A stretch of DNA of 64,000 nt from Stenogyne calaminthoides. Lineage: Eukaryota; Streptophyta; Magnoliopsida; Lamiales; Lamiaceae. The notes below the pieces were generated by a model that worked only from the letters and a program-made list of their open reading frames with translations, was not told where the DNA came from and searched no databases. The translations under genes and the position numbers were made by a program. Location: NCBI GenBank assembly GCA_037126765.1, contig JBBCBC010000001.1:24102804-24166803 (forward strand), written 5' to 3'. Shown one piece after another: positions 56,381-64,000 of this stretch. Each line of letters starts with the position of its first letter. The stretch's first letter is position 1.

Positions 56381-59300
56381 AAGGGCACTGAGCTGATTAA
56401 AGATCACATAGCACTGATGAGCAGAGAAGAAAAGGCCCCTAATGTATGGTATCTTGACAGTGGATGTTAAAGACATATGACAGGATTCAAGAAGATACCC
56501 AGTGACTATGTTGAACAAAGAGGCCCTCAGATCACTTTTGGAGATAACTCCAAGGGATGATCAAAGGATATGGAACTTTGGAAATCGACTCAGTTCATAT
56601 CCATGGTGTTTCATATGTATCTGGATTGAAGCATAACTTGCTTTCAATAAGCCAATTATGTGATAAAGGTTTTAATGTTGAGTTCTCTAAGAACTTATGT
56701 TATGTGAAAGATGATACAACATAGAAAATATTACTGACTGATACTAGAAAAGAAAATGTGTATCTTGCTGATTGGAGTTCAACTCCTAAAGATACATGTT
56801 TGGTTGCTAAAAGTTCCACAGATACCAGTTGGTTATGGCATAAAAGAATGAATCACCTGAATTTCAAAACCCTGAATAAACTTGCAAGAGTAGCTCTTGT
56901 AAGAGGGTTGCCTAATGAAGTGTTTAGTAAGGAACATATTTGTGATGCGTGCCAGAAAGGAAAACAAGTTAGAGCATCATTTAAAAGCAAAGTAGATGTT
57001 TCTACTGAAAGAATACTTCAGTTACTGCATATGAATCTTTTTGGTCCTATAACACCAGTGAGCACTAATGGCAGGAAATACACATTGGTAGTAGTTGATG
57101 ACTACTCAAGATATAATTGGGTCATATTCTTACTCAGTATTGAGAAAAGACTCAGTATTGAGAAAAATCTGAGTGTGGTCAAAATCAGATCTGACAAGGG
57201 AACTGAATTTATAAATCATATCATATCTGATTATTGTGCAGCAAATGGAATTACTCATGAAACATCAGCTGCAAGGACCCCTCAACAAAATGGTGTTGCT
57301 GAAAGAAGGAACATGACTCTGAAAGAAGCTGCAAGGACAATGATAGCTGAAGCTGATATTCCTAAAAGGTTTTGGGCTGAAGCTGTCAACACTGCATGCT
57401 ACTCTCAGAACAGATCCATGCTTACCAAGAGTCAAGGCAAAACACCTTATGAGCTTTGGAATGAAAGGAAGCCTCTTGTTTCTTTCTTTCGTGTGTTTGG
57501 TTGCAAGTGTTTCATACACAATAATGGTAAAGATCAGTTGAAAACATTTGATAGTAAAGCTGATGAAGGAATATTCTTAGGATATTCTGAAGTCAGTAAA
57601 GCTTTCAGAGTTTACAACTGTAGGACTCTTATTGTGGAGGAAACACCTCATGTTGTTTTTGATGAATCTACTTGTGTTCAGAAGAAACAGGAACATGATG
57701 CAGATGAACTGACCAAGAGGATCACCAGATTAAGCCTGAAAAAGAATGACAAATCATCCACTGAACCTGAAAAGAAGAAATCATTCACTATCTATGATTG
57801 GAGTGACTCAGACTCAGATAAAGAAGTTCAGGATGGAACTCAGAATGGTGAGGCTCAGGAAAGCCAACACACCAAAGGTGACCAATCTGAACAAACACCA
57901 GTTGAGACTCAGGTATGTGATGCCAATGAAGATGTGGTCACAGCTGAGGCAAATTCTGAATCTATCAACCAAAGGGGAACAAATGTCTCTGACAATGTTC
58001 TGAATAGAATTTCCCCTGAGGAAGATGATTCCCTTTCTCCTTTTCTGTTGTTCCGTGATTTTACTGAATTAACTGAACCTAACATTTCAAATGTTGAGGA
58101 TACTGCTGAAGGGGGAACATCAAGAAGGAAATGGTTAGATAGTCATCCTACAAGTCAGATTGTGGGTGATCTAACTGAAGGTGTTAAAACAAGAAAGTTC
58201 CATGGTGAGAGTGCACTATTCTGCTGCTTCTCATTGGATTACTACTATGCAAGATGAGCTGAATCAATTCTCAAGGAATGAAGTATGGGAGCTAGTAGAT
58301 AGACCTGAAAGGCACAATGTCATTGGAACCAAGTGGGTTTTTAAGCATAAAAGAGATGAAAACAACAACATTGTAAGAAACAAGGCAAGGCTAGTTGCAC
58401 AAGGTTATTCCCAAGAAGAAGGCTTGGATTATGATCAAACCTTTGCACCTGTTGCAAGACTAGAAGCCATCAGATTGTTTCTTGCATATGCTGCCCACAT
58501 GAAGTTCACAGTCTATCAAATGGATGTGAAAACTGCATTTCTGAAAGGTGTGCTTAAAGAAGAGGTTTATGTAGAACAACCTCCTGGTTTCAAACAGAAT
58601 GACCAAGTTTACAGGCTCAGAAAAACTTTGTATGGTCTTAAGCAAGCACCCAGAACATGGTATGATACTTTTTCTCAGTTTCTTACTGACCATGGTTTTG
58701 TCAAAGGAACTGTTGATAGAACTCTGTTCAGGATAGAAGATGGGGAAGATATCTTACTGGTTCAGATATATGTTGATGATATCATTTTTGGATCTCCAAA
58801 CCATCAGCTGTGTGAAAAGTTTTCAACACTGATGAAAGGCAAGTTTGAGATGTCAATGATGGGAGAGATGAATTTCTTTCTAGGTCTTCAAGTGAAACAA
58901 TCAAAGGAAGGAATCTTCATCAACCAGGCAAAGTACACCAGAGATCTGATTGCCAAATATGGTGTACAGAATTGCAATACAGTTAGGATTCCCATGAATA
59001 CTAACTACAAGATGGATCCTTATTCTGAAGACAAATCAGTGAGTCATACTGATTATAGAGGAATCATTGGATCATTGCTCTATCTCACAGCAAGTAGGCC
59101 GGATATAACATTTGCTGTTGAGATATGTGCAAGCTACCAAGCTAATCCTAAGGCTAGTCACATGGAGGCTGCCAAAAAGATACTGAAGTATCTTAAGGGC
59201 ACAGTGAATAGAGGATTATGGTATCCAGTTGATGATAACCTTGAATTAACTGGTTACTCAGATGCTGATTATGGAGGTTGCAGAATTGACTGGAAGTCCA

Positions 59301-59719
59301 CTACAGGAACTTGTCAATTTCTAGGAAGTAAGTTTCATATCTAGGTTTTCGAAGAAATGTGGACCTCGATGAGCAATCGGTACTATCAAAGTTTGAATAC
59401 ATGGTCAGCAGGGAAGTCAAGTGTGCTCGATTCTTTGCTCGCACAACAATTAAGGGATTATAAAGTTGTAGCCAATGAAGTACCAATATTTTGTGACAAT
59501 AATAATAGTGCCATTGCTATTTCACAAAATCCGGTATTGCACACCGATGCAAGCATGTGGATATCGACATCACTTCATCGAGATCATGTCGAGAAAAAAG
59601 GACATAAGGATGGAGAAAATTCATACCGATAAGAGAGTCGATATCTTGACTAAACCTTTGGGTCAATCAAGATTTCGGAACTTTCAGTTGAATTAGGGAT
59701 GTTAGATCCAGGTGTATAG
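56360..59719 (+). pseudogene. Sirevirus pol, copy 3
   Basis: The protease relic (VWYLDSGC then TAA at about 56467) is broken. Integrase runs in one frame from 56758, with HHCC residues, but its first catalytic Asp is Asn (LLHMNLFGP, about 57028-57054); the other two acidic residues are kept (IRSDKGTEF, QQNGVAERRN). A deletion of about 47 bases near 58230 relative to copy 1 shifts the frame before RT. RT (58250-59340) keeps YVDDIIFGS at about 58769. RNase H after 59340 is disrupted by a dense block of CG-type changes; the end ADILTKP is only partly readable. Even ignoring those, the Asp-to-Asn change should inactivate integrase. Confidence 0.92.
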
Positions 59720-60332
59720 AGTAAAATCTAAAAAATTGAAGGTTTTCAGATGCATGAAGTTTTCTCAGGATTCTACTGAGAAACTCAGGATAAAATGGAA
59801 ATACCGAATCGAGTCTCGTGAAACTCAGTTCTTCAAGGTCAAGATTTCGAGTATATCTTGAACCCATTCAAGATTTCGAGATTATAATGACATTTTATCA
59901 AGGTCAAGACTGTGAAGAAGACTGATAGAGAGAAATTAGTCTTAAGAAGTAATGACTCATGCGACTCATTTATTGCTTAAGTGAAGCTCAGTAATCATTT
60001 GCAATAAATACAAAACACCTAAGGAATGTTTTTGGGCGGGATCTTTTTTAATTCCGAAGAAGGTCAACAGTCATTTAATGCTCTGTTACATTAATGACCA
60101 ATGAGGATATATTGGCGGCTTACTTTTCGGGAATCGACCTTTCACATACCCGATTAATCGGCGATTAATCTCAACCGTTGCTTTTCACCTAACCAACGCG
60201 AATTCCCACGATCTCAAAACTATATATTCCTCAAGAAGCCATTCAAGCCCATTTTTATCAAACCCTTCGCTGCAAGAAAATCCCCTTTGCCCAGAAAACC
60301 TAAACCCTAAATCTTCAAATCTTTAATCTCAA
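59720..60332 (+). promoter_or_regulatory. pol-to-extra-ORF spacer, copy 3
   Basis: Same structure as in copies 1 and 2. TATA-like CTATATATTCC at about 60221-60231, leader with AACCCTTCGC and AAACCTAAACCCTAAATC, then the ATG at 60333. The promoter-like half is better conserved than the repeat-rich half. Confidence 0.45.
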
Positions 60333-63300
60333 ATGGCTCCTACCGTTTTCGATAAATTAGCCGAAACCAATAAACCTTGGTACGAGATCGTTGTCTCTCT
60401 CGATAGCACAACCAACTCTAAACCAGAAGAGGAGGCTCTCCATATGATCCGTTTGGCCAAGCTCACTCATCTCGTCTCAAGCCGACCGGACCAAGAATAC
60501 GCGAAAGAGGTAATCGAGTTCATCTGTAATCTGAAGATAGATGAAGAGGATGGTATGCATTCCGAGATTACTGTATCACATTTAGAACACTCTTCTAAAT
60601 ACATCGACTTTGAAAGGGAATTGTATATAATTCCGAAGAATTTAAACGATGTTTTTGAGCTTTGTGATAGTGGAGAGGATCCTGCTGTGTATATGTTGGG
60701 TAGAGAGCAGGAGTTTTTAGATAGGATTGCTGAGAATCCTGTAAAATTTGAGGCTACACTGCATAAGAGGCATTTGAAGCCACAATATAGAGTTTTGTTG
60801 GATATTGTGAGCAAATGCATCATGAGTCATTCGGGGAGTTTTGAGCAGATTAGTACCCCGAAGCTCCGATTAATGGCGGCAATCGAGGCTTCACCCACCA
60901 CCGACTTCAACTGGCTCATATTCTTAATTCAGACGGTGAGTGAACAAGCCAAGGTCGTAAAAAGGGAGAAGGACGGGGCTATCTCGATCAAAGGCAAGAT
61001 CCACCATGCCACCAAAATAGCATTCATTTTGGAGATGTGCAGAGAGGAGGAGGACATCTTCGCCAATTCGACCCCATTCCCTAAATCCAAGGTGCTCTTC
61101 AAGCCCATTGCTGTGAAGAAGCAGGCCATCAGGGGGACGAAAGAAAAGAAAGCAGAATCACCAAGCGCTGCTGCTGAAAAAAAAACCCAACAAACCAGGG
61201 GGAAGGTTCTGTTGGAGGCCAAGATGGAGCAGGGTGAGAAGTTGAAGAAGCAGAAAACCCTCGCTCCCAAGCGCAAAAGGATGGTGGTTCTCACCGATGA
61301 TGATGGCAGTGATTCTGAAGAGATTCAACCTGAGGGCCAAACCGCTCAGAAATCACCATTACAAGTCTTGGCTCAGGTTATCTCTAAGGCACAGGACCAA
61401 ACTGAGGAGCAGGTCTTCTCTGAGGTGCTTGAGACATCGCTCAGTTCAGATAAAATTTCTCAGAAATTCTTAAAGGAACTCGTGACCTCGAGATTCCTAC
61501 CAAAGATGTGCCGGCCAGATAGAAGAGCCACCGAGTCAATCTGGGACGTGCAACAGCCCCTTAACCTACTCGGATGCAAACCGAGGACCCGACCGCACAA
61601 CATTCAGATCTTTGGCCGAGACTCGTGAGCAACTTATTTTGATGAGCTCCTGAAAGGATCTACTTTTGATCCTTCACCGATGCTTCGACCGAACCGTAAA
61701 GCCCGAGATGGAAGAAGGGCGGCTTAAAGAAACCTAGTGGAGGAGCAAGGGGAACGGTTCATCCTTGATCGCTACCTCGAGCTCAAATTTCATACCCCGA
61801 TCCGCAAGATATCTTCTTCATATTAAGAACGACGGTTTTCATCCTCAATCGACTCTTCCTGAGATGCTTAACATTGCTGCATTCGTGAGGGGAAGACCGG
61901 TGGAATGAGGAGACAACCTTCCCGATCGAAGTTCTCGATTCGATTCAGAAAAGACAAAGCTCGGATGAAAATTTCCGATTTTGATGAGCTAGTTCGTAAG
62001 AAGATAGCCGAGAGGAGAGCTACCGGGTTGGTGCCCCTAGCAGCAGAGAGACAAATCTCAAGATGGGGACCAACAGGAGATGCCGAGGATCATCCCGGAT
62101 GGAGAAGGAAACTTTCTTGCCGATCAACCGAAATCATTCAACCTCGATCGAAAGTTAAGACTCTTCGTGTACCTTTTGCACTATTAACAATTATGCCAAA
62201 GTTATTGTTTCTATCTTTAACTCAATTGTCTCGATGTACGATCGAGGCTCGATTAGAGACCGGAGCTCGGATGAAGCCGATGCTCGAGAGCGGATCGACC
62301 CTCTCGTGTTGTGTTCAACCTCGATGATCAATCAATTGAAGGTGCAAAATGTTCCCGATTGACCTCACTCCTTGATGGAGAAGCTTGAGAAGGTTGACCC
62401 AATGCTGAACAAAATCCTCGGATGGAAGAGACATTGGCCACCAAAACTCGGAAGATGGAGAATCTGAAATTCATCTTGAATAATGGTGCAACTCCAAGAC
62501 ACTCGACCTCAAAGATGACCTCCATGGAAGACAAGTTTAATGAGAAGCCGGAGGGAGTCAAGGCCGAAATGAAAGTGTTGAACTTAAATGTAAGCACCGG
62601 AGAATACTGAAGTTCCTAGAGGTGAAATTGGCAGAGAAGAACGGCATCGATCAAGTCTGGCTGTTGAGGAAATGAGCTCAATGCTCATGACCAAGATGAC
62701 AGAGATGTTTAAAGATGCTCTCTCTCCGCCAGCCCATCTTTCAAGAGTTCTCTATGGCTAAAAACCACCTCGTGAGGCTAGAAGATGAACATGATCGATT
62801 AGCGGGAGAGGTGCGCCAAAGCAGCAAAGAGCAATACCATATGGACACAAAGACTCTCCAAACTTCTTCCAAATTACGGTGCGAAGAAGGGAAAGACCAG
62901 ATGAAGACCTCGGAACTTATCGCACGTGCTTTGGAGAAAAAATGTGCAAAAGGAAGTTGAAATGAATAGCCTATCTAAAGCCTTTGAAGGAAGTCAAGAT
63001 AATCGACAAGATGAAGTTCAAGAAGGTGGAGAAGCCGAAGCTACACTCGTGTTTCGAGGAAACCATGCTTGATGTTGCAAGAGAGAAACCGAAAGTGATA
63101 GAGCTAAGGTTGGAACAAGCCAAAACCTCTTTGAATTACTTATGAAGAGGAAAGCCTTGGGCATTGTTGAACCCGAGAGCAAGCGTGCTAAGGCTTCTAA
63201 GTCAGTACAAAGGAAGTTGGTTGAAGAATTAGAAGAGTCTGCAGGTCAAAGAAAAGTCTTCAACACAAGGAATGCTCTGAAGACACTCCAGATAGAACAA

Positions 63301-63858
63301 GCAAAGAAAGTTGTTGCTTTCACCTCGGCGCTCAGAATCGTGAAGAAAAAAATAGATGAAGAGCGTAAGCGAAGGAGTGGATACAAAAAGTTTGCGAGCA
63401 AACGGAGAGGGACTTCAATAGCACAAAAATGGCCACACATTGACAAATGGATGCCCATCCAATTCAACGACAGTTGGGAAGAGGTCAAGAGAACCTTCTG
63501 GTTCTACTATGTTGTGCTCAGGGAATGGAAAGGGGAAAGTTCAGATCCAAATGAAGCATTTATTGAATATCTCCTAACCTTCTATCCTAAATATCTCCAA
63601 AGCTGGATAAACCTTGCGGATAAAGGAAAGGTGCAGATAGTAGCCCCCGGTCCATATACATACCCTCCTCCAAGACTTGATAATGGCTTGGTGAATGAAA
63701 AAGCCATTACTCAAGAAATTGCTCAATATGCTGCACAATTAGGTCTAACAGGGAACAGTCCGGATATCATCAAGGAAAGAAATGCTCTGAAGAAGAGGTA
63801 TTTCGGAATGTTCAACCTGGAGGTGCCCGCTGATGAAATTGAAGAAGATGCAAACTGA
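60333..63858 (+). pseudogene. Extra ORF in envelope-like position, copy 3
   Basis: Open from ATG 60333 to 61628. The first about 370 codons align with copy 1, including the shared opening and block KLRLMAAIE…DFNWL. From about 61450 to 63130 the sequence is disrupted, with TCG/CCG words where copy 1 has TCAG/CTGA. The coiled-coil part is recognisable in pieces (62422-62610, 62715-62960). From 63142 to 63858 the frame is open again and contains the conserved C-terminal block (KWPHIDKWMPIQFNDSWEEV) and MFNLEVPADEIEED, ending TGA 63856-63858. No signal peptide or membrane segment is seen. Confidence 0.65.
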
Positions 63859-64000
63859 AGAGCAGGAGACTGAAGAGCCAAATCTGAAGACTGAAGACTT
63901 ACCTGAAGACACTTGTAATTTTTCTATCTTTTTGTCTTTTATTTTTGATATGATAAATTTCATTGTAACCTGTAACAGTCTACTCATCATCAATGAAAAT
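63859..64000 (+). other. 3' untranslated stretch, copy 3 (cut by window end)
   Basis: Equivalent to 6416 onward, with TTGTAATTTTTCTATC and ATCAATGAAAAT. The polypurine tract and 3' LTR should follow outside the window. Confidence 0.7.

Larger units (their letters stand above)
51753..64000 (+). mobile_element. Sirevirus-type copia retrotransposon, copy 3 (3' end outside window)
   Basis: Full-length 5' LTR, altered PBS, gag with a complete CCHC knuckle, pol, spacer and extra ORF, running to the end of the window before the polypurine tract. Breaks in gag, pol and the extra ORF coincide with blocks of CAG/CTG-to-CG change, so its true coding state is uncertain. Confidence 0.93.

Overview
The window looks like nuclear DNA of a flowering plant, most likely a eudicot. 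It has AT-rich intergenic DNA, GT-AG introns with T-rich acceptors, TATAAATA promoters, retrotransposons primed by initiator-Met tRNA, a plant Helitron and plant-specific B3-like domains. The species cannot be named from sequence alone. No tRNA, rRNA or CRISPR array was seen.

Layout. (1) 1-8788: 3' two-thirds of a Ty1/copia element of the Sirevirus (SIRE/Maximus) type, with pol, a spacer with promoter-like features, a long extra ORF in the 'envelope-like' position, and a 2.0-kb 3' LTR. (2) 8789-11478: a GC-rich segment split by a minus-strand LTR-like fragment, then AT-rich DNA with a short duplication. (3) 11479-23703: a second copy of the same family, bounded by a 5-bp target duplication (CGGAT). 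Its 5' LTR is cut to 223 bp while its 3' LTR is 1.92 kb. (4) 23709-47445: low-copy-looking DNA holding a multi-exon RPA70-like (Helitron-type) gene, a multi-exon gene with B3-like domains, and repeated flanking cassettes. The RPA-like gene is split by a complete 10.9-kb Ty3/gypsy element at 27746-38612 (TSD ATTTC, 3.5-kb LTRs, gag plus relics of protease and integrase, no reverse transcriptase seen). (5) 47446-about 51750: minus-strand Helitron remnant with a 3' hairpin-CTAG end, a PIF1-type helicase with a broken Walker A motif, and the HUH part of Rep. (6) 51753-64000: a third Sirevirus copy, running off the end of the window.

All three Sirevirus copies are on the + strand. Together they show the family plan: LTR, PBS, gag (coiled coil, CCHC knuckle), UGA, protease-integrase-RT-RNase H, about 0.6 kb of spacer, extra ORF, PPT, LTR. 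None is intact.

Main points for a second look: (a) blocks where CAG/CTG words in one copy are replaced by CG-containing words, which also create frameshifts; a likely explanation is miscalled CHG-methylated DNA rather than biology; (b) a hairpin array in the transcribed part of the LTR whose stems show compensatory changes; (c) a conserved UGA at the gag-pol junction directly followed by a splice-acceptor-like tract; (d) the extra ORF, which has its own TATA-like leader and no visible membrane segment; (e) the RPA-like and B3-like genes, which share 3' cassettes and lie inside a larger direct repeat.
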